Assembly: GCA_963752045.1 (NCBI GenBank)
Contig: CAVVWN010000013.1
Location: 1-64,000, forward strand
Source of the DNA: DATKDF01 sp963752045
Lineage (GTDB): Bacteria; Acidobacteriota; Vicinamibacteria; Vicinamibacterales; SCN-69-37
Length of the DNA: 64,000 nucleotides
Direction: 5' to 3'
In this document: positions 47,758-57,655 of the stretch, one piece after another
Layout of the letters: the number at the start of each line of letters is the position of its first letter
Position numbering within the stretch: position 1 is the first letter of the stretch
Made by a program: the position numbers and the translations under genes
Notes under the pieces: generated by a model
Told to the model about the DNA's origin: nothing
Databases searched by the model: none
Seen by the model: only the letters and a program-made list of their open reading frames with translations

Positions 47758-49449
47758 TCAACGCTCGAACACCACCCGCCCGCCGACCATCGTCATCGTC
47801 GCCTCGATGGACAGGATCTCCTCGGCCGGCACGGTCATGATGTCTTTCGACAAGACCGCGAGGTCGGCGAGCTTGCCGACCGTGAGCGAGCCCAGGTCGT
47901 TTTCGAGAAACGCGACGTAGGCCGGGTCCACGGTGTAGCTTCGGAGCGCTTCCTCACGCGTCAGGCGCTGGTCCGGATACCAGCCGCCTTCGGGATTGCC
48001 CTCGAAGTCCTGACGGGTGACCGCCGCATGAATGCCCATGAACGGGCTGAAGGTCCGGGCGCCTTCGTCCGAGCCGCCGACGAGGCGCGCGCCCGTGTTC
48101 ATGAGCGTGCGCCATGCATAGGCCGTCTTGATCCGCTCGGGCCCCACGCGCGTCTCGGCCCAGGGCATGTCGAGCGTCGCATGCATCCACTGCCAGGACG
48201 TGATGATGCCGAGCCTCGCGAACCTCGGCACGTCTTCGGGCCGCAGCACCTGGGCGTGCTCGATGCGAATGCGGTGGTCCTCGACCGGCACGCGCGCGAG
48301 CGCCTGCTCAACGGCATCGAGCGCCATCTGGTTTCCCCGATCGCCGATCGCGTGGATGGCGAGCGTCCACCCCTGGCGCAGCGACCGTTCGACGATGAAG
48401 TAGAGCTGGTCGTAGGGCACGCGAATCACGCCGATGTTGTCGGGCTCGTCGGCGTAGGGCGCCATCATGGCGGCGCCGCGCGAGCCGAGCGCGCCGTCGA
48501 TCGACACCTTGATGCCGTGCACCTGCAGCTTCAACGTCGGGTCGAGGTACGGCTCGCTCCGGATGATGCGCATGAACTCCTCGCCGGCGTTCACGGCGCG
48601 CGGGTAGGCCGCGATACGGAACGGAAAGTCGTCGGCGGCGATGAGTTGCCGGTAGGCTTCCACCGTCTCGAGGTTGGTACCCATGTCGTGGGCGCCGGTG
48701 ACCCCATACGACAGGGCGAGCGCCACGCTCTTCCTGACGCGCTCGGTCAGCGGCTCGACCGCGCCGGCAGGCGCCCGCACGAGCGCCTGCGCGTTCTCGA
48801 TGAGCACGCCGGTCGGAAAACCGGTCGCGGGGTCCTTCAGCACTTTGCCGCCGAGCGGGTCGGGCGTCGAGCCCACCACGCCGGCTTCGGCAAGCGCGCG
48901 TGAGTTGGCCCACGAAGCGTGACCGTGCATGCCGCGCAGAATGACGGGGTTGTTCGGTGCCGCCTCGTCGAGCGAGGCGCGCGACGGCCAGGCCTCGGTC
49001 GCCCAGTTGCCCGTGTGCCAGTCGTTGCCGGTAATCCACACGCCCGGCTCGGTGCGCGCGGCGCGTCGGCGCACGAGCTCGGCCGCCTCGGCCTCGCTTC
49101 TGGCCTCAGCGAGGTCGAGCGTCTGCCCGTTCGAGCCGAGGTTCGCAAAGTGCAGGTGCCCGTCGACGAGGCCCGGAATGACCGTCTGACCGCCAAGGTC
49201 GACGACCCTCGTGCTCGGCGCCAGCAGCGCCTGCAGATCGGCCGTCGATCCCACACCCGAAATCCGATCGCCCGTAATCGCCACTGCCTCGACCCGGGGC
49301 CGGGCCGGATCCATCGTGACGATGTTGCCGTTGATGAGCAGGGTGTCGGCCGGACGCCCGTCACCGAGATCCGAAGAAGACGGAGCCGAGCACGACGCCG
49401 TGAACCCGGCCAGGAACATCAGCGAGAGCAGGAGGTGTGGGGCGCGCAT
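47758..49449 (-). CDS. Lipoprotein YtcJ-like amidohydrolase
   Basis: A 563-residue Amidohydro_3 enzyme with a lipobox (LAGFTASC), so it is probably anchored at the envelope. HxH metal motif in GLVDGHLHFANL; IHAIGDRGNQMALDAVEQAL; EHAQVLRPEDVPRFARLG; GSDEGARTFSPFMGIHAAVT; LTREEALRSYTVDPAYVAFL and GKLADLAVLSKD. Complete. Same family as the gene at the left end but with different context and composition. TAAGCT lies 6 bp before the ATG, suggesting a leaderless message. The frameshifted kinase gene follows 59 bp downstream. Substrate unknown. Confidence 0.87.
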   Translation of the reverse strand: MRAPHLLLSLMFLAGFTASCSAPSSSDLGDGRPADTLLINGNIVTMDPARPRVEAVAITGDRISGVGSTADLQALLAPSTRVVDLGGQTVIPGLVDGHLHFANLGSNGQTLDLAEARSEAEAAELVRRRAARTEPGVWITGNDWHTGNWATEAWPSRASLDEAAPNNPVILRGMHGHASWANSRALAEAGVVGSTPDPLGGKVLKDPATGFPTGVLIENAQALVRAPAGAVEPLTERVRKSVALALSYGVTGAHDMGTNLETVEAYRQLIAADDFPFRIAAYPRAVNAGEEFMRIIRSEPYLDPTLKLQVHGIKVSIDGALGSRGAAMMAPYADEPDNIGVIRVPYDQLYFIVERSLRQGWTLAIHAIGDRGNQMALDAVEQALARVPVEDHRIRIEHAQVLRPEDVPRFARLGIITSWQWMHATLDMPWAETRVGPERIKTAYAWRTLMNTGARLVGGSDEGARTFSPFMGIHAAVTRQDFEGNPEGGWYPDQRLTREEALRSYTVDPAYVAFLENDLGSLTVGKLADLAVLSKDIMTVPAEEILSIEATMTMVGGRVVFER

Positions 49450-49578
49450 TCTCCGAGCTTACGCCCTCGAGCGCGACGCGCACAATCGCGCACAGTGCGG
49501 ATGGACGATCGGCCTTTGGCGAGGACGCCGGAATGCTGCGGAGGGCCGTCCGAATAGGTCCGGATAGAATGTGGCGCG

Positions 49579-50883
49579 ATGTTGCTGGCGGCGGCGATTC
49601 TGGGCGCGCTCTCGGCCGCCGTGCCCGCTGCCGCGCCGGGCGATGACCAGTCGCCCCCAGCCGCAGGTACAGCTCGGCCGCCGGTCACACCTTCAGCACA
49701 GGCAACGCAGGCGCCGGAACCTCAGGAGGGTTGGTCGTTCGTCTGGGACGATCGGCCGTCGATCCGGTGGGGCGACCAGTTCCGGCTCGACGTCCGGCTG
49801 CGACTCCAGACCGACTTTCAGTGGTCGCCCATCTTCGACGACGGCTACAACTTCTTCTTCGCGCTCAAGAGGGTTGGCGTCCGCGGCAACATGGGCAAGG
49901 CAATCACCTACGCCCTGGATCGAGAGCTCGACGTTCCCCAACCGTGGCGAGACGCCTACGTGAACGTGAAGCTCTCACCCGGACTCGAGGTCCGCGGCGG
50001 CCAGTTCAAACTGCCGTTCGGCCTCGACCAGAACACGCCGCTCACGTCGCTCGATTTCGTCTACCGGACCAGGCTGGGAACACTGCTCTCGCCTGGCCGC
50101 GACCCCGGCGTCATGGTGCACGGGCAGGCCGGCGGCGCACGGATCGACTACTTCCTCGGCGGATTCACGCACGACGGCAAGACCGCGCGCACGATCACCG
50201 ACGCCCTCCGTGTGCAGGGCGGAGCGACGTTTGCCGGTCGCCTGCTCGCACGCCCGTTCGCGGCTGGGTCCTCACCGCTGCGAACGATGCAGCTCGGCGG
50301 CGCCACCACGCTCAGCGACGTCCCCGAGGGCCTGCCCGGCCTGCGCGGCGTCCTCCCCATCGGCGGCAACTTCCTGCTGCCGGGAACGCCGGTCAAGGGC
50401 CGGCGGGTCCGGGCAGGCCTCGAAGGGCTCTGGCAGCCCGGTCCGGTCTCCATCAAGGGTGAGTATGCGCGCGTGACGACCGAGCGGCAGGATCAAGCCG
50501 CCGATGGCGGCGATCTGTCACCACTTCGAGCGTCCGCGTGGTTTCTCAGCACGACCTGGATCATCACCGGCGAACGCGCCGAGACCGGCGGCGGCGACCC
50601 GACGCGGCCGCTGTTTCTGGGAGGGCCTGGCGCGATCGAGCTCGCCGCGCGCGTCGAGCGCCTGGCGTTCGGCAGCACGGCGACCGGCGGCACGCCGTCG
50701 CTCGAGCCTCATGCCGACCGGGTACCCGAAACGACGGACCTCGTCTGGACCGTCGGCGTGTCGTGGTACTGGAATCGCTGGGCCAAGGTGCAGGCCAACC
50801 TGATTCACGACCGCGTGACCAACGAACTGGCCGAGCCGGTCGAAAGATGGAGCCAGGTCGTGCGACTGCAACTCGTGTTCTGA
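49579..50883 (+). CDS. Phosphate-selective porin O/P-like outer-membrane protein
   Basis: A 434-residue porin: signal sequence MLLAAAILGALSAAVPAAA, a Pro/Ala/Gln-rich linker, then RFDV-like strands of the OprO/OprP fold (RLDVRLRLQTDFQWSPIFDD, KRVGVRGNMGKAITYALDRE, YVNVKLSPGLEVRGGQFKLP) and a terminal strand VVRLQLVF ending in Phe, as needed for outer-membrane insertion. TAGAAT lies 8 bp before the ATG, no Shine-Dalgarno. Probably an anion or substrate pore; specificity unknown. Converges on the kinase gene with a 7-bp gap. Confidence 0.8.
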   Translation: MLLAAAILGALSAAVPAAAPGDDQSPPAAGTARPPVTPSAQATQAPEPQEGWSFVWDDRPSIRWGDQFRLDVRLRLQTDFQWSPIFDDGYNFFFALKRVGVRGNMGKAITYALDRELDVPQPWRDAYVNVKLSPGLEVRGGQFKLPFGLDQNTPLTSLDFVYRTRLGTLLSPGRDPGVMVHGQAGGARIDYFLGGFTHDGKTARTITDALRVQGGATFAGRLLARPFAAGSSPLRTMQLGGATTLSDVPEGLPGLRGVLPIGGNFLLPGTPVKGRRVRAGLEGLWQPGPVSIKGEYARVTTERQDQAADGGDLSPLRASAWFLSTTWIITGERAETGGGDPTRPLFLGGPGAIELAARVERLAFGSTATGGTPSLEPHADRVPETTDLVWTVGVSWYWNRWAKVQANLIHDRVTNELAEPVERWSQVVRLQLVF

Positions 50884-50890
50884 CGCGGTT

Positions 50891-52417
50891 TCACACCCGG
50901 TCGTCCGGAGCATCCGGCAGAACGATGTCGAAGCGCGCGCCGCCGCCGGTCCCCTGCCCGGCCGTGATCGTGCCGCCATGCCGTTCGACGATCGCCCGCA
51001 CGATCGACAGACCCAGGCCGCTGCCAGACGGCGTCGACGTGCCGGCGCGCGACGTGTCGACCTTGTAGAAACGATCGAACACGTGCGGCAGGTGCTCCGA
51101 CGGAATCCCGGCGCCCGTGTCTTCGACCGCCAGCCGCACGCCCTGGTCTTCGCGGCGAACGCTCACGGTGACGCGGCCGCCGTCGGGCGTGTGCCGGATC
51201 GCGTTCGCCACGAGGTTCTGCAAGGCTTGTTCGAGCCGGTTTTGATCGGCGCGAACCATCCGCACGTCAGGGTCCGACACGGTCTCGAGGGTCACGCGTC
51301 TTTCGGCGAGCGCGCGCTCGTGCCTGTGCCGAATCCGCTCGAAGAGCTGACCGACCTGGACCGACTCCTTCTTGAGCGCCGCACCGCCGCCTTCGAGCTT
51401 CGCCAGGTCGAGCAGGTCTCCCACGATGTGCTCGAGCCGCTCGGTCTCGTCTTCGACGATCTTCAGGTATCGCCGGCGCGTGTCCCCGTCGAGCGGCACG
51501 TCGGGCATCGAGAGTGTCTCGACATAGCCACGAATGGCGGCAAGGGGCGTCATCAGCTCGTGCGAGACGTCGGCCAGCAACTGGCGACGCGACCGATCGG
51601 CCTCGACGAGCGCTCGCGACCGTTCGTCGAGCCCTTCGGCCATCTCGTTGAACGTGCGCGCGAGCGAGGCGACCTCGTCACCGCCAACCTCGGTGGCACG
51701 CGCCTCGGTGTTGCCGGCTCCGAGCTGGCGCGCCGCCTGTTCGAGCGCCCGCAATCGGCGATGCGCCGGGCGAAACACGACGAGGGCCGCCACCGCCGTG
51801 CCGAAGACGACCAGCCCGAGCGCGATCGCCGCAAGCAGCGGTCCGAAGTCCCTGAGTGCAACCCAGAGCGGCGGCTGGTCGGTCGGCACCGCCACCATCC
51901 CGGCCGTGGCGCCCGCCACGGCGATGGGCGCGAAGGCGAAGGCTCCCTGTACGTTCGGACGAAACCCGCCACGACCGCGACCCTCGCCCCGACGCCCGCC
52001 TTCCACCGGAGGCTGGCCTGGCTGTGCCGCTCCCCCGCCGCGCCGGCCCGCGCCCTCCCCACGTCCGAGGAGCCGCGCCATCGTCGCTCGTCCGATCGTG
52101 GCCGGCGGCGCCACACGCCGGCTGAGAATGACCCGGCCGTCGGACATGACGACGGCGAAGGCGCGGTAGCGGGTGGCGTACCGCTCGTTCAGGTAAGCGT
52201 CGAGGTCGATCGCCGGCTGCTCGGCGACCGCATCGGCGACGTCGGCGGCAATCAGTTGCGCGAACTCCGCAGGAGATCGGCCCGGCCAGAGCTCGGCCGT
52301 TCTGCCGGTCAGCCAGAGGAACACCAGCGCTTGCGCGGCGAGCAATGCCGTGACGAGCAGCACGAACCCGAACGCGATGCGCCAGTAGAGGCTGCGGAAC
52401 CAGACCGTTTCACGCAT
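50891..52417 (-). CDS. BaeS-like sensor histidine kinase
   Basis: A 508-residue kinase: membrane helix IAFGFVLLVTALLAAQALVF, a periplasmic sensor with a Gly/Arg-rich stretch (GRGEGAGRRGGGAAQPGQPP), second helix (LLAAIALGLVVFGTAVAALV), HAMP, H-box LLADVSHELMTPLAAIRGY, N-box LVANAIRHTPDGG, G boxes DTGAGIPSEHLPHVFDRFY and GLGLSIVRAIVERHGG. Its start overlaps the regulator stop by 8 bp, so they are a pair, regulator first. Confidence 0.9.
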   Translation of the reverse strand: MRETVWFRSLYWRIAFGFVLLVTALLAAQALVFLWLTGRTAELWPGRSPAEFAQLIAADVADAVAEQPAIDLDAYLNERYATRYRAFAVVMSDGRVILSRRVAPPATIGRATMARLLGRGEGAGRRGGGAAQPGQPPVEGGRRGEGRGRGGFRPNVQGAFAFAPIAVAGATAGMVAVPTDQPPLWVALRDFGPLLAAIALGLVVFGTAVAALVVFRPAHRRLRALEQAARQLGAGNTEARATEVGGDEVASLARTFNEMAEGLDERSRALVEADRSRRQLLADVSHELMTPLAAIRGYVETLSMPDVPLDGDTRRRYLKIVEDETERLEHIVGDLLDLAKLEGGGAALKKESVQVGQLFERIRHRHERALAERRVTLETVSDPDVRMVRADQNRLEQALQNLVANAIRHTPDGGRVTVSVRREDQGVRLAVEDTGAGIPSEHLPHVFDRFYKVDTSRAGTSTPSGSGLGLSIVRAIVERHGGTITAGQGTGGGARFDIVLPDAPDDRV

Positions 52418-53120
52418 CGGCGAACTTGTACCCGGTTCCCCACACCGTGAGGATGTACTTCGGATTCGCGGTGTCTTCCTCGATCTTCTGGCGCAGACGC
52501 TTGATGAGCGTGTCGACGCTGCGCCCGGTCACGTGCGTGTCTCGCGTCCACACGGCATCGAGCAGCGCCTGGCGGCTGAAGACGATGCCGGGCCGGCCGG
52601 CCAGAAGCGCGAGCGCCTCGAACTCGTGAGGAGTGAGCTCGAGCAGCCGGCCCTCGAGGTGCGCCTCGCGCCTCGCCAGGTCGATGCGCAAGGCGCCGGC
52701 CTCGATGACCGGCTCGGCCGGCGCCCCGGCCGCCGATGCGCGCGGCCGCCGCAGCAGGGCCCGCACGCGCGCCACGAGCTCCCGCACGCCGAAGGGCTTG
52801 GTCAGATAGTCGTCGGCGCCGCTCTCGAGGCCGAGCACCTTGTCGGTTTCGTCCCGCCGGGCCGTCAGCATCAGAATCGGCACGTCGCCGTTCCTCGCCT
52901 GTCGCCTGATCGCCCGGCACACGGTGATCCCGTCGACGCCGGGCAGCATGAGATCGAGGATGACGACGTCGAACGGCTCGGCCTCCGCGATCCGTATGGC
53001 CTCGTCGCCGTTGGCGGCGCCGACCACCTCGAGGCCTTCGAGCCCCAGGTGAAATGTCACGAGCTCACGGATGTTCTTCTCGTCCTCGACGACGAGCGCG
53101 CGCCCTGATCCCGCCTTCAC
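52410..53120 (-). CDS. OmpR/PhoB-type response regulator
   Basis: A 236-residue regulator. Acidic pair VVEDEKN, phospho-acceptor D56 in VVILDLMLPGVDG, LTARRDE, TKPFGVRELVARV, and a winged helix (LTPHEFEALALLAGRPGIVF, DTLIKRLRQKIEEDTANPKY, VWGTGYKFADA). GTG at 53120 is chosen for a GGGAGG 8 bp before it; an ATG at 53177 would add an unlikely 19-residue tail. Overlaps the kinase gene. The 317 bp upstream hold a TGCA palindrome and no gene. Confidence 0.9.
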   Translation of the reverse strand: MKAGSGRALVVEDEKNIRELVTFHLGLEGLEVVGAANGDEAIRIAEAEPFDVVILDLMLPGVDGITVCRAIRRQARNGDVPILMLTARRDETDKVLGLESGADDYLTKPFGVRELVARVRALLRRPRASAAGAPAEPVIEAGALRIDLARREAHLEGRLLELTPHEFEALALLAGRPGIVFSRQALLDAVWTRDTHVTGRSVDTLIKRLRQKIEEDTANPKYILTVWGTGYKFADA

Positions 53121-53298
53121 AGATGATGCCTCCCGCCGTTCGCGCTCAGTGTATGACACAGCCAACCCGACCGGCATGGCCCCTCATCTTCAATACGCAG
53201 GCATCGGTGGCAGCGGCGAGGCAGAGCCGTGACAAATCGGCGACGCGAGTGACCGCAGCCAGGCGATCCCCGTCACGACGCGTGTGGGGGAAAGAGGG

Positions 53299-53316
53299 AT
53301 TGCAGAAACTGCAATG
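53299..53316. promoter_or_regulatory. Possible operator: TTGCAG-AAA-CTGCAA palindrome
   Basis: ATTGCAGAAACTGCAATG, perfect six-base arms, in the intergenic region 120-140 bp before the DUF4160 gene. Resembles the palindrome at 22199 before uma2. The rest of 53121-53437 shows nothing else. Confidence 0.45.
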
Positions 53317-53437
53317 TCTCGACGGTGCGGGCATGGCAGCTTCTGCACACGCCTCGGCGCCCACGACGTAAGACCCTGCCAGAGCCGACGGCCCGAATCT
53401 TGCTCGGGGTCAAAGGCGGCTATACAGGAGGGGACGG

Positions 53438-53695
53438 ATGCCTGAGATCAGCCGGTTCTTCGGCATCGCCATCGCGCTCTACTACCGCGACCGCGAGGCG
53501 CCACAGTTCTGCGCACTGGCCGGGCCGTTCACGGCCGTCGTGGACATCGAAACCGGCGCGGTGCGCGGCCGCTTTCCACCGCGCGCCCTCGGCCTCGTGC
53601 TCGAATGGCGCGAGCGGCATGTGACCGAGCTGCGGGACAACTGGCGTCGCGCCGGCGCGCGCCTGCCGCTCCGGCCCGTGCCGCCGCTCGAGTGA
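53438..53695 (+). CDS. DUF4160-family small protein
   Basis: An 85-residue protein matching DUF4160 along its length: MPEISRFFGIAIALYYRDRE, AVVDIETGAVRGRFPPRALG, LVLEWRERHVTELRDNWRRA and a final P-P-L-E. The family often pairs with DUF2442 in toxin-antitoxin-like two-gene units; no DUF2442 gene follows here, and the usual HFH in the first third (PPHFH) is replaced by PQFCA. GAGGGG precedes the ATG. A solitary relic or stand-alone member. Confidence 0.75.
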   Translation: MPEISRFFGIAIALYYRDREAPQFCALAGPFTAVVDIETGAVRGRFPPRALGLVLEWRERHVTELRDNWRRAGARLPLRPVPPLE

Positions 53696-53746
53696 CTCGG
53701 GCCGACCGGGCTTCCGAAAGGGCCTGGGTTGGGGCTTGCTCGGCCG

Positions 53747-55037
53747 CTACTCGACCCTGCGACCGCCTATCCAGACGGATTCAATCGTGCGGCTGGCCCG
53801 GATGTCGTCCAGCGGGTTGCCGGTGAGGACGACGAAGTCGGCCCAGCGCCCGACGGCGAGATCGCCCATGTCGGGCAGTCCGAGGCAATCGGCCGCGCCG
53901 CTTGTGGCCATCGCGAGAATCGTCTGCGGCGCGAGTCCGGCCTCGGCGAGGAGCTCCAGCTCGAGGTGCTCGAAGAAGCCCTGAAAGCGGCCGGGCGGAC
54001 CGGAATCGGTGCCGAAGGCGAGTCCGGCGCCGGCCTCGGCGAGCAGCCTCACATTGACGCTTGCCTGCTCGAGCGCCGCCTTGTACCGGTACGAGATGTC
54101 GCTCGACGGCGTCCTGTCGCGGCGGGCGGCATCACGCAGGCCGTCGATCACCGACGATTCCACGCCCTTCAGGAAGAACGGGTCGCTGAAGAAGTCCGGC
54201 TCGCTTTCGTAAACGAACGTCGAAAGCTCGCGCGTGAGCGTCGGCACAAGACAGACATTCCTCGCCTTCATCAGTCCGACGAGCTCGTCGTCGACGGGCC
54301 TGGTCGCGCACGCTGTGGGCCAGAAGGTCCGCGCCGGCCGCGAGCATGGCCTTCGCGTCGTCGAGATAGAAGATATGCACGGCCACCCGGAGGCCGTGCG
54401 TGTGCGCCTGATCGATCACGGCTCGGGCCACGTCGAGCGGCATTTTGGCGGTCGTGCCGAGATTGTCGTCCACGCGGATCTTGATGAAGTCCGGCGCCAT
54501 GGCCGCGACCCGGTCCACCTCGGCACGGGCCGCCTCCGGCGTGGGCGCGGTGATGACCGGACCGGCCACGCGCAGGCGCGCTCGGTCGAGCGGGCCAGTC
54601 GATTCATCGCGCAGCCGCATCCCGATCTCGCCATCGCCGCCAAGACTGGCAACGGTCGTGACGCCGTAGTCGGCGTACTGCCGCAACTGCCTGACGAGGT
54701 TCGCTTCCGTGTAGAAGCGTGGATTGGACTCGAGACCCTGAGTGTCGCCGACATGTCCGTGGGCGTTGATGAGGCCCGGCACGATCGTCCGGCCGGACAG
54801 GTCGACGATCGCCGCCTCGTCTGGCGCTGCCACGTCCGACATCGGACCAGCGGCGGCAACGCGACCATCGCGCACGACGATCGTTCCCTGTTCAGCCAGC
54901 ACGGCGCCCCGGCCGTCGACGAGCCGGGCTCCGACAAAGGCCGTGGCTGACGCGGCCGCAGGCGCAGTACCGATGGCGTCAGACCGGCCGCATGCAGACG
55001 CCACACACAGCAGCACGACAACCAGGGACCGGCTCAT
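53747..55037 (-). CDS. Lipoprotein amidohydrolase, frameshifted
   Basis: An amidohydrolase of the imidazolonepropionase-like group. ATG 55037, signal with lipobox VVLLCVASAC; GTIVVRDGRVAAAGPMSDVA; metal motif GLINAHGHVGDT; FIKIRVDDNLG; VAVHIFYLDD; then at about 54297 the frame changes and the expected VDDELVGLMKARNVCLVPTL follows, with FGTDSGPPGRFQGFFEHLEL and GDLAVGRWADFVVLTGNPLD. One base removed in GGCCCG restores a protein of about 430 residues. Family sure; activity depends on whether the frameshift is real. Confidence 0.78.
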
Positions 55038-55077
55038 GCCGCACATTGTCGCACCGGAGGGTAGCGGGCGCACCTAA

Positions 55078-56448
55078 TCAGATCTTCTCGAACGTGGCCG
55101 TGAAATGTCGCAACACCTTCGGCGCCGAGCCGATGCGGTATCCGCCGAGGGCCTCGCGCCCGGCGTGGACCTCCGCCACCGCTTCGGCCACGTAGTCGAT
55201 GTGCGACTGGGTGTAGACGCGGCGCGGGATCGCGAGCCGCACGAGGTCCATTGCGGCTGGCCGCTCGGTGCCGTCGGGGGCGAGGCCGAACATCACCGTA
55301 CCGATTTCCACCGCGCGGATGCCGGCCTCGAGGTACAGCGCGTTGACAACGGCGATGCCGGGATACGAGAGCGGCGGCACGTGCGGCAGCATGGCTCGCG
55401 CGTCGATGTAGATGGCGTGGCCGCCCGGCGGCTGGATGATGGGCACGCCCGCCTCGGCCAGTTTCTCGCCAAGGTACGCGGTCGATCTGATGCGGTACCG
55501 CAGGTACGACTCGTCGACGACCTCTTCGAGTCCGCGAGCCACGGCCTCCAGATCGTAGCCGGCCAGGCCTCCGTAGGTCGGGAACCCTTCGGTGAGGATG
55601 AGCGCGTTGCGGGCCGCCTCGGCCCACTCGTCGTCGTTCATCGCGAGGAAGCCGCCGATGTTCGCGAGTCCGTCCTTCTTGGCCGACATCGTGCACCCGT
55701 CGGCCAGCGAGAACATCTCCTGCGCGATGGCCTTCGGCGACCGATCCGCCTGTCCGGCCTCACGGGTCTTGATGAACCAGGCGTTCTCGGCGAACCGGCA
55801 GGCGTCGAGGAAGAGCGGCTTTCCGAATCGGTCGCAGAGCGCGCGGACGCCGCGCAGGTTCTCGAGCGACACGGGCTGGCCGCCGCCGGAGTTGTTCGTG
55901 ACGGTGACCATCACGACCGGCACACGGTCGCCGTCCTCGGACAGCAGCCGCTCGAGCGCCGCCAGATCCACGTTGCCCTTGAACGGATGCACGAGCGAAG
56001 GCACCCGGCCCTCGGCGATGACGAGGTCGCGGGCCTCGGCGCGCTCCACCTCGATGTTCGCACGCGTCGTGTCGAAGTGGTTGTTGTTCGGCACGATGTG
56101 CCCGGCCCTCAGAATCGAGTGGAACAGGATGCGTTCGGCGGCCCGGCCCTGATGCGTCGGAATGATGTGACGAAAACCCGTGAGGTCCGCGACGACGTCG
56201 CGGAAGCGATAGAAGGAGCGGCTGCCGGCGTACGACTCGTCGCCGAGCATGATCGCCGCCCACTGGGCCGACGACATCGCGCCGGTCCCGGAGTCGGTCA
56301 GCAGATCGATGAGCACGTCCTCGGCGTGCAGCAGGAAGACGTTACTGCCCGCCTCGACCAGGCGGGCCTCGCGGTCCGCCCGGGTCGTGAACTTGATGGC
56401 TTCGACGGACTTGATCCGGAATGGCTCGATGATGGTGCGAAAGGTCAC
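55078..56448 (-). CDS. tnaA: Tryptophanase (tryptophan indole-lyase) family enzyme
   Basis: A PLP-dependent beta-eliminating lyase, 456 residues, of the tryptophanase/tyrosine phenol-lyase family. EPFRIKSVEAIKFTTRADRE, DVLIDLLTDSGTGAMSSAQW, GFRHIIPTHQGRAAERILF, TNNSGGGQPVSLENL, the PLP lysine in TMSAKKDG, and VLRHFTATFEKI. Residues that separate the two types point to tryptophanase: AVEIG where tyrosine phenol-lyase has the substrate arginine, and RHFTA with the histidine at the end. It would make indole, pyruvate and ammonia. GTG at 56448; the divergent gene starts only 20 bp away. Confidence 0.78.
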   Translation of the reverse strand: MTFRTIIEPFRIKSVEAIKFTTRADREARLVEAGSNVFLLHAEDVLIDLLTDSGTGAMSSAQWAAIMLGDESYAGSRSFYRFRDVVADLTGFRHIIPTHQGRAAERILFHSILRAGHIVPNNNHFDTTRANIEVERAEARDLVIAEGRVPSLVHPFKGNVDLAALERLLSEDGDRVPVVMVTVTNNSGGGQPVSLENLRGVRALCDRFGKPLFLDACRFAENAWFIKTREAGQADRSPKAIAQEMFSLADGCTMSAKKDGLANIGGFLAMNDDEWAEAARNALILTEGFPTYGGLAGYDLEAVARGLEEVVDESYLRYRIRSTAYLGEKLAEAGVPIIQPPGGHAIYIDARAMLPHVPPLSYPGIAVVNALYLEAGIRAVEIGTVMFGLAPDGTERPAAMDLVRLAIPRRVYTQSHIDYVAEAVAEVHAGREALGGYRIGSAPKVLRHFTATFEKI

Positions 56449-56468
56449 GGCTACAGCATAATCTCCGC

Positions 56469-57608
56469 GTGCGCCCCGCTTCGCGGAATCCACTGGGCGT
56501 CGGGCTGGTCGGCGTGGGCTGGGTGGCCGTGCAGCATCTGCAGGCCTTCCGGAACAACCCGCACACGCGCGTCAGGCTGCTCTGCACGCGGGACGAACGA
56601 CGAGCCCGGGCCAGACTCGAGGCTGCCGGCGTCGACCTCCCCGGCGTGCGTTTCACACGGCGGTATCAGGACCTCCTCGACTCCCCGGACATCGACATCG
56701 TGTCGATCGCCTCGCCCAACCACCTGCACGCCACGCAGGCCGTCGCGGCGGCGCGGGCCGGCAAGCACATCCTGCTCGAGAAGCCGACGGGACTCGATCT
56801 CCGCGAGCTCGGCCGCATCCGGCGCGCCGTCCGACGCGCCGGCGTGCGCACGATCGTCTCGTTCGAGCTGCACTACAACCCGTACCTGAGGTTCGCGCGC
56901 TGGCTCCGCGCCGATGGCTGGCTCGGGCGGTTGATCTTCGCGCGCTTCCAGTACCTGTCGCGCGTCACCGACTGGTACTCGGGCTGGTCCTGGGTGCGCA
57001 CGCGAAAGAGCGGCCGAAGCCACCTGCTAGCCGCCGGCTGCCATGCCGTGGATGCCATGCGATGGTGCACGGGCCTCGAACCGACCGGCGTCTCCGCGTT
57101 CCACACGAAGGTGACCGCCGGCTACGAATGGCCGACCACGATCGTGGCCAACTTCACGCTGGCTGCCGAGCGCCGCCGTTCGGCGCGGCCGGTGCTCGCC
57201 CAGATCACGAGCTCCACCGACTTTCAGATGCCCTACACGTTCGGCGTCGAGATGATGGGAGACAAGGCGACGCTGCGGGATGACCTGCTGCTCTGGAACG
57301 ACCGCCCGATGGACCTCGAGGCCCTTCGACGAGCGTGCCCGTTTGGCGACGTCACCTTCGAGCCGTCTCGCACGACGACGGGCGCGCCGGCGATTCGCAT
57401 TCTCACCGAGATGCCCGGGTCGGCTGACGTATCCCGACACCCGTTCCAGGGCGAGATCGACGAGCTGGTCGACGCGGTACTGAGAGGGCGCGAGACCCAT
57501 CTCGACGTCTTCGATGCCGACCGCACCATGCAGGCGTGCCTCGCCGCCGATCGGTCGGCGGCCCGGCGAGGCCGGCCGGTGCGGCTGCCGTTGTCCACGG
57601 CCACGTGA
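56469..57608 (+). CDS. Gfo/Idh/MocA-family oxidoreductase (cytoplasmic)
   Basis: A 379-residue NAD(P)-dependent sugar-type dehydrogenase. Rossmann motif GVGLVGVGWVAVQHLQAF; IVSIASPNHLHATQAVAAAR; the catalytic-site EKPTG; then the large beta-sheet domain (RFQYLSRVTDWYSGWSWVRT, GCHAVDAMRWCTG). No export signal, unlike the two relatives downstream. GTG start at 56469, 6 bp after a CATAAT box. Shares its start region with the divergent tryptophanase gene. Followed after 47 bp by a sugar-isomerase-like gene. Confidence 0.85.
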   Translation: MRPASRNPLGVGLVGVGWVAVQHLQAFRNNPHTRVRLLCTRDERRARARLEAAGVDLPGVRFTRRYQDLLDSPDIDIVSIASPNHLHATQAVAAARAGKHILLEKPTGLDLRELGRIRRAVRRAGVRTIVSFELHYNPYLRFARWLRADGWLGRLIFARFQYLSRVTDWYSGWSWVRTRKSGRSHLLAAGCHAVDAMRWCTGLEPTGVSAFHTKVTAGYEWPTTIVANFTLAAERRRSARPVLAQITSSTDFQMPYTFGVEMMGDKATLRDDLLLWNDRPMDLEALRRACPFGDVTFEPSRTTTGAPAIRILTEMPGSADVSRHPFQGEIDELVDAVLRGRETHLDVFDADRTMQACLAADRSAARRGRPVRLPLSTAT

Positions 57609-57655
57609 TGCCGTCCGCCGCACCAGGGAGACGCCCCGCGCCATTTCGCCGTAGA

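Noticed and set aside
55078..56448. Tyrosine phenol-lyase
   Set aside because: The substrate arginine of that enzyme is replaced (RAVEIG) and the tryptophanase-type RHFTA end is present.
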